NCBI GenBank assembly: GCA_011620445.1
Contig: WOZB01000099.1
Location: 1 to 7,907, forward strand
DNA from: Anaerolineaceae bacterium
GTDB lineage: Bacteria > Chloroflexota > Anaerolineae > Anaerolineales > Anaerolineaceae
Length of the DNA: 7,907 nucleotides
Direction: 5' to 3'
Under the pieces are notes generated by a model. The model did not search any database and was not told where the DNA came from. It saw only the letters and a program-made list of their open reading frames with translations. Made by a program: the position numbers and the translations under genes. Below are positions 1-6,112 of this stretch, piece by piece; within the stretch, counting starts at the first letter, position 1; every line of letters begins with the position of its first letter.

Positions 1-834
1 ATCCTGCATATGCCCATTTCTTATATGGGCGATGCAGGCAGCCTGGCCTATGCCAAATTTGACCCGGCTACCTTCAATAAAATTGAACCGCTGGGGAAGG
101 TTTTCAGAGCGGCCGGCATCGAATCTCACGCTTACCAGCCAGCCAGCATCGTAGGCTCGGGGCTCTCCCTCATGCAACTTGGCGGAGCGAATGTGCACGG
201 CTATGTTTCGGATTCCGACCTCTGGGTCAACATTCGCGAGGAACTCAACCGGCGTCCAGCCAACCGCAAATTTATCTACGCCTATTGGCCGGCGGTCGAC
301 ACCCTGATGCACCGTTACGGTCCAGACAATGAACGCACCATGCAGGCATTTTCCCAATTTTCAGATACGCTCAGGGCTTGCATCTGCGGAGGTCTGAAAG
401 ATTGGGCTGCCAGGGACACGTTATTCCTGCTTACAGCCGATCATGGGGCTGTGTGCCAGCCATACTATGAAAACAACAATATCCAAAACCATCCTGGTTT
501 ACTCGAAAACTTGACGATTATGCCCACTTGCGAAGCCCGATTGCCTTTTCTCTATGTAAAATCCGGCAAGGAACAAGCCGTGCGCGATTATTTTTCCAAG
601 GCTTGGCCAGGTCAATATACCTTGATTACACGCGAGGAAGCCTTGCAGGCTGGGCTTTTTGGACCAGAGAGTGCTCGGCCTGAGCTGCAGGACCGCATCG
701 GAGACTTGATTGCCATCAGCCATGGCGATGCTTACCTCTGGTGGCCAAATAAGGCAAATACCATGTTGGGCAGGCATGGAGGGCTGACTGCTGATGAAAT
801 GTTGGTGCCCCTCTTCGGTTTTAGTCTGGGCTGA
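1..834 (+). CDS. Alkaline-phosphatase-superfamily phosphodiesterase (NPP-like), C-terminal part
   Basis: The reading frame is open from base 1 to the TGA at 832-834, so the gene continues to the left; the ATG at 10 is probably an internal Met. Visible metal-site motifs match the type I phosphodiesterase / nucleotide pyrophosphatase branch of the alkaline phosphatase superfamily: an Asp-x3-His pair in VDTLMHRYGP (Asp at 298-300), the Asp-His of LTADHG (Asp at 439-441), and a C-terminal HGG (His at 775-777) followed by LTADEMLVPL. These normally supply ligands of the two-zinc centre that hydrolyses phosphate esters or diesters. The Thr/Ser nucleophile, which lies N-terminal in this family, is not in the window, so activity cannot be judged fully. 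No membrane segment is seen in this part. The substrate is unknown; nucleotide, phospholipid-type diester or phosphonate are all possible. It is the only complete-to-stop plus-strand gene here and converges on the minus-strand operon with 5 bp between stops. Family call is firm, specific role is not. Confidence 0.85.
   Translation: MLHMPISYMGDAGSLAYAKFDPATFNKIEPLGKVFRAAGIESHAYQPASIVGSGLSLMQLGGANVHGYVSDSDLWVNIREELNRRPANRKFIYAYWPAVDTLMHRYGPDNERTMQAFSQFSDTLRACICGGLKDWAARDTLFLLTADHGAVCQPYYENNNIQNHPGLLENLTIMPTCEARLPFLYVKSGKEQAVRDYFSKAWPGQYTLITREEALQAGLFGPESARPELQDRIGDLIAISHGDAYLWWPNKANTMLGRHGGLTADEMLVPLFGFSLG
3..38. repeat. Inverted repeat (13 bp paired) inside the phosphodiesterase gene
   Basis: CCTGCAT (3-9) pairs with ATGCAGG (32-38), and GCCCAT (12-17) pairs with ATGGGC (25-30). 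The loop is 7 nt (18-24), and a small asymmetric internal bulge (10-11 against 31) separates the two helices. No T-tract follows on the plus strand, so it does not look like an intrinsic terminator. It lies in coding sequence (residues LHMP and MGDAG). The pairing is read directly; any function is unknown and chance is possible. Confidence 0.6.
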
Positions 835-839
835 GGATT

Positions 840-1475
840 CTAAATTTCGATTTCCCGGTAACCGTAGGTATTGACCACTTTGGTATCGCCAAATTGTGAC
901 AGGTTTGGGATCAAAGGATTGTAATGGTGCATGTGCCCATGCAGATGGTAGCGGGGTTTGAAAGTAGCCAGAAGCCATCGAAAGGCATCAATACCCTGGT
1001 GGGCTTTATCAGTATCATCCTGGATACCAGCCGCCGCAGCATGAGTGACAAAAACATCCAGATATCTGCCATATTTAACCTTATTCCTTACCAATTGGGG
1101 TGCGAGCCCCAGGACCATGCGCCACATTTCTGTTTGCGTATATTGATGAGAACCATCGTTATACCGTAAGCTGCCTTCAATCCCTGCCAGGATCAGATCA
1201 TGCTCACGGTCATAAACCACTTTGCGGTGCAGGTTGATCGCCCCCCAGGGATGTTCGATACCCTCAATGTTATCTTCATTTTCGGGTCTTTGGACATGAT
1301 TGCCGTTAACATAGTAAAGGCGAAGGTTGAGCATGCTGATGACATATTCAAGGTAATAGGAAGGCAAATCGCCGCAACTGATAACCAGTTCCGTCTCGCC
1401 GAAACGGCTGCGGATTCGGGAATTGTAAACCGCTGAGGTTTCCACATCGCTGAGGGTAAGAACCCTAACTGCCAC
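840..1475 (-). CDS. Calcineurin-like metallophosphoesterase with altered metal motif
   Basis: A 211-residue phosphoesterase of the calcineurin-like fold, predicted cytosolic and hydrolysing an unknown phosphate ester. Motifs in order: LTLSDVE (Asp10), SCGDLP (Asp36), VNGNHV (Asn59, His60), VTHAA (His145) and HLHGHMHH (His181, His183). The first motif is normally DxH; here it is D-V-E, with Glu12 in place of the metal-binding His, and the usual GNHD reads GNHV. The stretch EGSLRYNDG with QYTQTEM after it is typical, as I recall, of a small uncharacterised bacterial subfamily. I chose the GTG at 1475 as start: it lies just before the first beta strand, has a G-rich stretch (GGGGGG) about 10 nt upstream, and overlaps acpS by 11 nt. 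An ATG at 1520 would add 15 residues of poor character (WWPWG) read inside acpS. It is the last gene of the operon, and no terminator hairpin follows. Fold assignment is confident; substrate is unknown. Confidence 0.85.
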   Translation of the reverse strand: MAVRVLTLSDVETSAVYNSRIRSRFGETELVISCGDLPSYYLEYVISMLNLRLYYVNGNHVQRPENEDNIEGIEHPWGAINLHRKVVYDREHDLILAGIEGSLRYNDGSHQYTQTEMWRMVLGLAPQLVRNKVKYGRYLDVFVTHAAAAGIQDDTDKAHQGIDAFRWLLATFKPRYHLHGHMHHYNPLIPNLSQFGDTKVVNTYGYREIEI

Positions 1476-1845
1476 TGGATCTGCCCCCCAAGGCCACCAC
1501 ACTGGCGATTGCCATGCCATTTTCGTGGCTAAGGGAGACTGCCCATTCGTCCAATCCCAGCTGTTCAGCTACTATTTTAGCGTTTCCGTGCAGGCGGATG
1601 GTAGGCTCCCCACTCAGTTTGTGCAGTATTTCAATATCTCGCCAGGCCACCTTGCCAATACCGGTCCCGAGCGCTTTGGATGCTGCTTCTTTGGCAGCAA
1701 ACAACGCTGCCAACTGCTCAAAATTACCCTTGGATTGGGCTTGCTCAGCCTCGGTATAAATGCGTCGGATGAAGCGGGCAAGAATGGCGGCAGAAATGGC
1801 TTCCATGCGGGAAATTTTTACCAGGTCGATCCCACATCGCAGCAT
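1465..1845 (-). CDS. acpS: Holo-[acyl-carrier-protein] synthase (4'-phosphopantetheinyl transferase)
   Basis: AcpS transfers the 4'-phosphopantetheine arm of coenzyme A to a serine of apo-acyl carrier protein, which activates ACP for fatty acid synthesis in the cytosol. The 126-residue length matches the small trimeric AcpS family. The N-terminal GIDLV holds the magnesium-binding Asp7, RIYTEAE follows the family pattern F/I-T-x-x-E, and FAAKEAASKALGTG is the signature with the second metal ligand Glu53. SLSHE (His107) is the conserved C-terminal segment. I chose the ATG at 1845: its A is also the last base of the upstream gene's TAA (TAATG), with GGGAGA 7-12 nt upstream. The ATG at 1893 would add 16 unrelated residues inside the M16 gene. 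The C-terminal ALGGRSSGS overlaps the start of the metallophosphoesterase. Its position behind two M16 peptidases is not the textbook acpS context, but this looks like the housekeeping copy. Confidence 0.95.
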   Translation of the reverse strand: MLRCGIDLVKISRMEAISAAILARFIRRIYTEAEQAQSKGNFEQLAALFAAKEAASKALGTGIGKVAWRDIEILHKLSGEPTIRLHGNAKIVAEQLGLDEWAVSLSHENGMAIASVVALGGRSSGS

Positions 1846-3146
1846 TAATAAGCTCTCCCAGAAGAAGTGATAACCAATTTTTCCAGATCCCAATAACGTC
1901 TGGCTGCCGTTAGAATTTCTTCCCTGCTTACAGATTCGAGAATAGCGGGCAGTTCACTGAAGTAATCCAGGCTGAGGCCGTAACGCTGAATGCTCAACAA
2001 GGCAGTAGCCACCCCGGAATTACTTTCCAGCGAAAGCGGTATGCGGCCATTCATCTGGGTTTTTGAATTCTTTAATTCGGTCGCTGTCACCGGTTGGCTC
2101 AGGAAACGCTCCAATTCTTTCCGGATCAGCCGCAAGGCCTTTTCCAGGTTGTCGGGGTTGACACCGGCAGCAATCAACCAGGGTACAGGTCCGATGCCGC
2201 CAGATAATTCGCTCTGGATGCCGTAAGCCAGCCCAGCTTTTTCGCGCACAGAATTACCCAGTCTGCCCATCATCCCGAATTGTCCGAGGATGTTATTGCC
2301 GATCGAACAGGCATAGTAGTCGCGGCTCATGGTCTCTGGTGCCAAAGTGCCCATCAATAGGTCAGTCTGGCTTTTATCTTCCAGGGGAATATGCTCCCGC
2401 TGAGCTGTTTCCAAAGGAATGAACGTTGGCAGTTCCGGCATGGTTTCCTGCCTGGGTCTCTGCCAGGTTTCAATGGTCTGCTGGCAGATTTGCAGCGCTT
2501 CCTCCGGTTGGATGCCGCCGACGATGGCAATAGCCATGCCTTTGGGGCCAAAGTACCGTTCATGGAATGCCACCAAATCATCCCTTGTGAGGTTTTGAAC
2601 CGTCTCAAAAGTACCTGTTTGCGGGTGCGCGTAAGGGTGATCACGATAGAACAGGCGGTTGAAAGCCAAATCTGCCTGTTCAAAACTATCCTGCGCTTGA
2701 ATCGAGAGCATGGTCAGGGTCTGCATTTTGTAGCGATCGAATTGAGTAGGAGGAAAAGCCGGTTCGTCCAAGACTTCAACCAGGGTCGAGAGCAGCTTTG
2801 GCAAATCCTCCCGCAAGCACTGCCCTGCGAAGGTTGTTTGAAGTGAGCCAGCACCTACATAGAGACTGGCACCGATGGACTCGATACTGGCGTTTAATGC
2901 TTTGAAACTTTGTTTTTGGGTACCTGCCATCAGCATACTCGCGGTCAGGCTTGCGGTTCCAAGTTTATCCACAGTTTCCGCAACTGCCCCGCAATTGAGG
3001 TAGCCTCGTATGACAACAGCCGGGCTGCTTGAGTTGCGAAAGCTCAGCAACTTTGCGCCGTTCTTCAGTTCCTCCCGGAGGATATTTTTGCTGCCCGGCA
3101 CGTTTTGAGGAGTGGGGTTTTGTCGGACTGCATTAAGCCTGGACAT
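1845..3146 (-). CDS. M16 peptidase-like partner subunit with inactive zinc site and Arg/Tyr pair
   Basis: A 433-residue M16-fold protein (two repeated domains) without signal peptide. Aligned by eye with its upstream neighbour, the segment GLSHWVEHMQFKGT of that protein corresponds here to GTASLTASMLMAGT, so both zinc histidines and the catalytic glutamate of HxxEH are Ser66, Ser70 and Ala69. It therefore should not bind zinc. It keeps VREKAGLAY, whose Arg301 and Tyr308 match the R/Y pair that in two-subunit M16B proteases contacts the substrate beside the zinc site of the other subunit. The likely role is the non-metal half of a heterodimeric peptidase. I chose the ATG at 3146, which overlaps the upstream gene by 14 nt and has GGGAG just before it; the ATG at 3200 would add 18 residues (TPNSVWWVITCRK) read within the neighbour's 3' end. 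Next downstream is acpS, starting on this gene's stop codon. Confidence 0.9.
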   Translation of the reverse strand: MSRLNAVRQNPTPQNVPGSKNILREELKNGAKLLSFRNSSSPAVVIRGYLNCGAVAETVDKLGTASLTASMLMAGTQKQSFKALNASIESIGASLYVGAGSLQTTFAGQCLREDLPKLLSTLVEVLDEPAFPPTQFDRYKMQTLTMLSIQAQDSFEQADLAFNRLFYRDHPYAHPQTGTFETVQNLTRDDLVAFHERYFGPKGMAIAIVGGIQPEEALQICQQTIETWQRPRQETMPELPTFIPLETAQREHIPLEDKSQTDLLMGTLAPETMSRDYYACSIGNNILGQFGMMGRLGNSVREKAGLAYGIQSELSGGIGPVPWLIAAGVNPDNLEKALRLIRKELERFLSQPVTATELKNSKTQMNGRIPLSLESNSGVATALLSIQRYGLSLDYFSELPAILESVSREEILTAARRYWDLEKLVITSSGRAY

Positions 3147-4431
3147 GGCTGCTCCCGTTTTTCGGCAAGTAATAACCCACCACACGCTGTTGGGGGTCAA
3201 GATATTTCCGGGCTGCTTCCATCACGGCTTCTGGGCTTACTGCTTCAAGTTTTTCAACATAATTCAAAAACCAATCGTAATCGGCAAAGCTGCAGGAATA
3301 GCCCATCCAAAAGCCCTGGTTGGTAATGTTGTCGCTTCCGTAGGCGAAAAGGGCTTTGGCTTGTTTTTGAGCCTGCCTGATTTCATTCTTAGGAGCTGGT
3401 TTGGATCGCAGTCTCTCAATTTCTTGATCGAGTTTTTTTAATAATTTATCAGGTTTGACGACAGGGTTGCAGTTGAGGTTAAGGTTATAAGTGCCTGGGT
3501 CAATGTTGGCATTCAGACCACCGCTTACAGAAGCTGCCAGGCCTTTATCCACCAGAGCCAGGTAGAGCCGGCTGATGCGGTTGCTGATGCCGCCGCTGCC
3601 GAACATATTCAGGCTGCTTGGTCCCGCCAACAGGCTATCCAGGATCGTTAGGGCAAAGAAGTCCTCGCTGTTCCCCTGGGGGCAGCGGTAAGCCACCTGG
3701 ATGTAGCTGGCTTCCCCCGGCCCAAAGAGCTCAATTTGTTGGTAAGAAGGAGGGCTGAATTCGGGTTGCGGGTTGTGCTTATCAACCGGGCTTTCAGGGA
3801 TCGCCCCGTAGAATTTCTCAATTTTCTTGAGCACTTTTGCGGTATCAAAATCCCCTGCCAGGCAAAGCATCGCGTTGGAAGGGGCATAATAATTGCGGTA
3901 GTGGTTATAAAGGTCTTCACGTGTGATTGCCAGTAAGTCAGACTTAAATCCAATGACTTCGTTGCGGTAAGGGTGCTCTTGGAAAGCCGCTGCCTGCACT
4001 GCTTCAGCCAGCCGAAAACGCGGTTCGTTTTCATTGCCTTCGCGTTCGGAGAGGATCACCGTGCGTTCGGTCTCTACTTCCTCTGCCAGGAAGCGGCTGC
4101 TGCGCATGCGCTCAGCTTCAATTTCCATCGCCAAATCCAAAGCGGAGGATGGTAGGGTTTCAAAATAGGTCGTCCAATCTTCACCCGTGAAGGCGTTCCA
4201 ATAGCCGCCGGTTTTTGCAATCGCCTGATCCATCTGCCTGCCGCTAAAGTGTTCAGTGCCCTTAAATTGCATATGTTCAACCCAGTGGCTGAGCCCGGTC
4301 TTGCCCGGAAATTCATTCCTTGAGCCGACGCCATACCAAACCCAATGACTGATGAGTGGGGCTGTATGGATTTCCTTAAGCATCACCTTAAGGCCGTTGG
4401 ATAGGGTAAATTGCTGTAAATTTGAGGTCAT
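3133..4431 (-). CDS. M16 family zinc metallopeptidase, catalytic subunit
   Basis: A 432-residue M16 (pitrilysin/processing-peptidase family, M16B size) zinc peptidase. The inverted zinc motif is H49-W-V-E52-H53 in GLSHWVEHMQFKGT, and the third ligand is Glu129 in ETERTVILSERE, 76 residues after His53, as the family requires. Further M16 hallmarks are GGYWNAFTGEDWTTYFETLP (residues 75-94) and NYYAPSNAMLCLAGDFD. The C-terminal half lacks the R/Y pair: the matching region is LVDKGLAASV (293-302). That pair is present in the gene that follows, so the two proteins probably form one active site together. No signal peptide or membrane segment is visible, so it is probably cytosolic and degrades peptides or small unfolded proteins, although processing of a specific precursor cannot be excluded. 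The start at 4431 has only a weak AGG before it, 28 nt after the membrane-protein stop, which suggests coupling. There is no obvious alternative start. Confidence 0.93.
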   Translation of the reverse strand: MTSNLQQFTLSNGLKVMLKEIHTAPLISHWVWYGVGSRNEFPGKTGLSHWVEHMQFKGTEHFSGRQMDQAIAKTGGYWNAFTGEDWTTYFETLPSSALDLAMEIEAERMRSSRFLAEEVETERTVILSEREGNENEPRFRLAEAVQAAAFQEHPYRNEVIGFKSDLLAITREDLYNHYRNYYAPSNAMLCLAGDFDTAKVLKKIEKFYGAIPESPVDKHNPQPEFSPPSYQQIELFGPGEASYIQVAYRCPQGNSEDFFALTILDSLLAGPSSLNMFGSGGISNRISRLYLALVDKGLAASVSGGLNANIDPGTYNLNLNCNPVVKPDKLLKKLDQEIERLRSKPAPKNEIRQAQKQAKALFAYGSDNITNQGFWMGYSCSFADYDWFLNYVEKLEAVSPEAVMEAARKYLDPQQRVVGYYLPKNGSSHVQA

Positions 4432-4459
4432 TTCTGTGCCTGAAGGGAATTATTTTTCT

Positions 4460-4957
4460 TTATGAAGGGTCACGATACTTTTGATAGCGAATCATCATCA
4501 AACAGCCAATCAGCACGACGGCCATTCCAATGATAACCCCCCGGCGCTGCAAGCCGCCCATAAATACATCCGGCAGCGGATTCGTGCCAAATCCAAAAGC
4601 GTCTGCCAGGCCAGTGAAAACACAAATCATGTATCCGGTGGCGATGACCCTAAGACCGAAATCGGCCAGGAGAGATTGCCCGCCTTTTGGCCAAAAAGCA
4701 CTGAGCACGATGATGGCACCCCAAATGAGCACTCCCAAACCCACCAGGAAAGTCAAAATCTGGGCAAAGCCTACCGATAAGCTTGTGCTCAAGCCAAACA
4801 CTTCAGGTTTAAGCCCAAAAATCAACACTGTAAAGCCGAAGAAACTGAGGGTCAATCCTAATTGTATACGGATGCGAGGGTAACTGAAGCCATTGACACT
4901 CGGCCCGGATTTTTTGGATTGTCCATTTTCAGTTTGAGTGTTTGCGAGCTGTTCCAT
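4460..4957 (-). CDS. Four-helix integral membrane protein of unknown function
   Basis: I do not recognise this 165-residue protein. After a polar, Lys/Arg-containing N-terminus (residues 1-30, TQTENGQSKKSG and so on) there are four hydrophobic segments at about 31-50, 62-88, 100-121 and 139-157, ending in a short basic tail (RYQKYRDPS). By the positive-inside rule both ends should face the cytoplasm. The region between helices 3 and 4 is Gly/Pro-rich (GFGTNPLPD) and followed by QRRG. No catalytic or transport motif is visible. The start ATG at 4957 shares its A with the dipeptidase stop (TAATG) and has no purine-rich binding site in front, so translation probably depends on reinitiation after the dipeptidase. 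Its location between peptidase genes could mean a role in peptide handling, or it may simply share the operon. Membrane nature is confident; everything else is open. Confidence 0.85.
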   Translation of the reverse strand: MEQLANTQTENGQSKKSGPSVNGFSYPRIRIQLGLTLSFFGFTVLIFGLKPEVFGLSTSLSVGFAQILTFLVGLGVLIWGAIIVLSAFWPKGGQSLLADFGLRVIATGYMICVFTGLADAFGFGTNPLPDVFMGGLQRRGVIIGMAVVLIGCLMMIRYQKYRDPS

Positions 4958-6057
4958 TATGCGGGTAAAACGGATTCTATCACACGCAGAAAATTCCCTG
5001 AAGCCATCTGCTGCAAGGCTGCATCGCTATAACCGTGCTCAGCCAGACCCGTGAGAACCTTCGGAAGGTCAGCAATACTTTCAATGCCTTCGGGAACACC
5101 AGTTACGCCAAATCCCCCGTCAAAATCGGTGCCGAAGCCAACGTGGTCGGCATCACCGGCTAACTGACAGATGTGGTCAAACTGGTCAACGACCAGCGAA
5201 AGAGGGAATTCTGATTTATCAGAGGTTTCGGAGCGGGTCATATCCAGGAAGCAATTCCCGGGAACAATCCCGATAACCCCATTTCTCTCGATCAGTGCCT
5301 GGATGACGGCATCGCTAAGCAGGCGATTGCCCTGATACCCTTTTACAAGGCTACTGGCATTGGCATGGCTGGCAATGATGGGGCCGTTATAAAGGTCCAG
5401 GACATCCCAATCGGATTCTTCATCCAGATGGGCGATATCAAGTACGAAACCAATTTCAGCCATGGCCTTGACCAGGTCTCTACCGGCCTTCGTCAGCGGG
5501 CCGGGCATGTGGGTGCCACCGCAATACTGATTGCCAGCCCAAGCTAAACCAATCACGCGGACGCCTGCTTGCCACCAAAGGGGTAATTCATCCGGACCCA
5601 GGATGCCTTCCGCGCCTTCCATGAGTTGGATCAAGCCGATGGGTTTGAAGGTTTCGGGCTGATCAGGGATCTGGCTTTCCCATTCCTGCAAATGTGACTT
5701 CAACTCTGACTGTGTCTGGATGAGGCGGAAATTTTCCGGATTTTCCTCGGCAAGTCGTTTGTACAGGGCAGGGTGCCGCCAATAGCGGGCATTTGCCTGC
5801 TGGATGCTTTTGTATCCCTTATTGGTGTCGATATGCTGGTCATCATGTCGTGAAGGCGCTTCGAACATGGTGCTGAAAACCACGCCTACCCGCCCACGGT
5901 TCCAGTCTTCCCAGCCCAGCAAACTTGGAGGCCACACTTTATCCACGCCGTTTTTCGCATCGATAGCCTGGATTTCTCTGGAACTCAGGCGGTAGTCGCG
6001 GTGGTATTCCATCATGTTGATGGACAGATCCTCATGGGCATCCAAAATTAGGTACAT
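4957..6057 (-). CDS. Membrane-dipeptidase-like M19 family dipeptidase
   Basis: A 366-residue amidohydrolase-fold peptidase of family M19 (renal dipeptidase type), which hydrolyses dipeptides with a two-zinc site. Residues that match the known ligands and substrate contacts are DAHED (His8, Asp10), the bridging Glu147 in QLMEGAEG, His210 in VLDIAH, His231 in ASHAN, Arg245 in GNRLL, and Asp311 in GFGTDFDGG. Length is typical, and the protein starts directly at the first beta strand with no signal peptide, so it is likely cytosolic although many family members are exported. The ATG at 6057 is preceded by GGAGAG with 2 nt between it and the start codon (4 nt from GGAG). This binding site follows directly on the U-tract of an intrinsic terminator, so transcription from the S1 gene should mostly not reach it. 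It is the first gene of the operon. Physiological dipeptide preference, including a possible D-amino-acid C-terminus, cannot be read from sequence. Confidence 0.94.
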   Translation of the reverse strand: MYLILDAHEDLSINMMEYHRDYRLSSREIQAIDAKNGVDKVWPPSLLGWEDWNRGRVGVVFSTMFEAPSRHDDQHIDTNKGYKSIQQANARYWRHPALYKRLAEENPENFRLIQTQSELKSHLQEWESQIPDQPETFKPIGLIQLMEGAEGILGPDELPLWWQAGVRVIGLAWAGNQYCGGTHMPGPLTKAGRDLVKAMAEIGFVLDIAHLDEESDWDVLDLYNGPIIASHANASSLVKGYQGNRLLSDAVIQALIERNGVIGIVPGNCFLDMTRSETSDKSEFPLSLVVDQFDHICQLAGDADHVGFGTDFDGGFGVTGVPEGIESIADLPKVLTGLAEHGYSDAALQQMASGNFLRVIESVLPA

Positions 6058-6068
6058 GGCTCTCCAAC

Positions 6069-6097
6069 AAAAAAGCCGGGACCAAAAGGCCCCGGCT
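6069..6097 (-). terminator. Intrinsic terminator after the S1 gene
   Basis: Read on the minus strand, AGCCGGGGCC (6097-6088) pairs with GGTCCCGGCT (6083-6074) to give a 10-bp stem with one G-U wobble. The loop is TTTT, and TTTTT (6073-6069) follows. The G-U pair becomes an A-C mismatch on the plus strand, so the structure is built for minus-strand RNA. It begins 16 nt after the S1 stop codon, and its U-tract ends 3 nt before the dipeptidase ribosome binding site. Confidence 0.9.
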
Positions 6098-6112
6098 ATG
6101 AATTACTTTTGC

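Larger units (their letters stand above)
840..6057 (-). other. Putative six-gene operon: dipeptidase, membrane protein, M16 pair, acpS, metallophosphoesterase
   Basis: Six minus-strand genes follow each other with junctions of 1-nt overlap (dipeptidase/membrane protein, stop-start TAATG), 28-nt gap (membrane protein/M16 catalytic subunit), 14-nt overlap (M16 pair), 1-nt overlap (M16 partner/acpS, again TAATG) and 11-nt overlap (acpS/metallophosphoesterase). This spacing leaves no room for internal promoters or terminators outside coding sequence and suggests translational coupling. Co-transcription is an inference. Where the transcript begins is unclear, because an intrinsic terminator sits just ahead of the first gene, and no terminator is visible after the last one at 840. 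Confidence 0.65.

Noticed and set aside
10..834. ATG at 10 as the true start of the phosphodiesterase
   Set aside because: The frame is open to base 1, no binding site is visible in the 9 bases before it, and the N-terminal nucleophile region of the family would be missing.
499..978. Minus-strand frame of 159 residues across the phosphodiesterase 3' end
   Set aside because: It overlaps two genes with clear catalytic motifs on both sides and has no family features of its own.
1465..1893. Longer acpS start at 1893
   Set aside because: The extra 16 residues lie inside the M16 partner gene, while the ATG at 1845 gives the standard AcpS N-terminus with a binding site and stop-start overlap.
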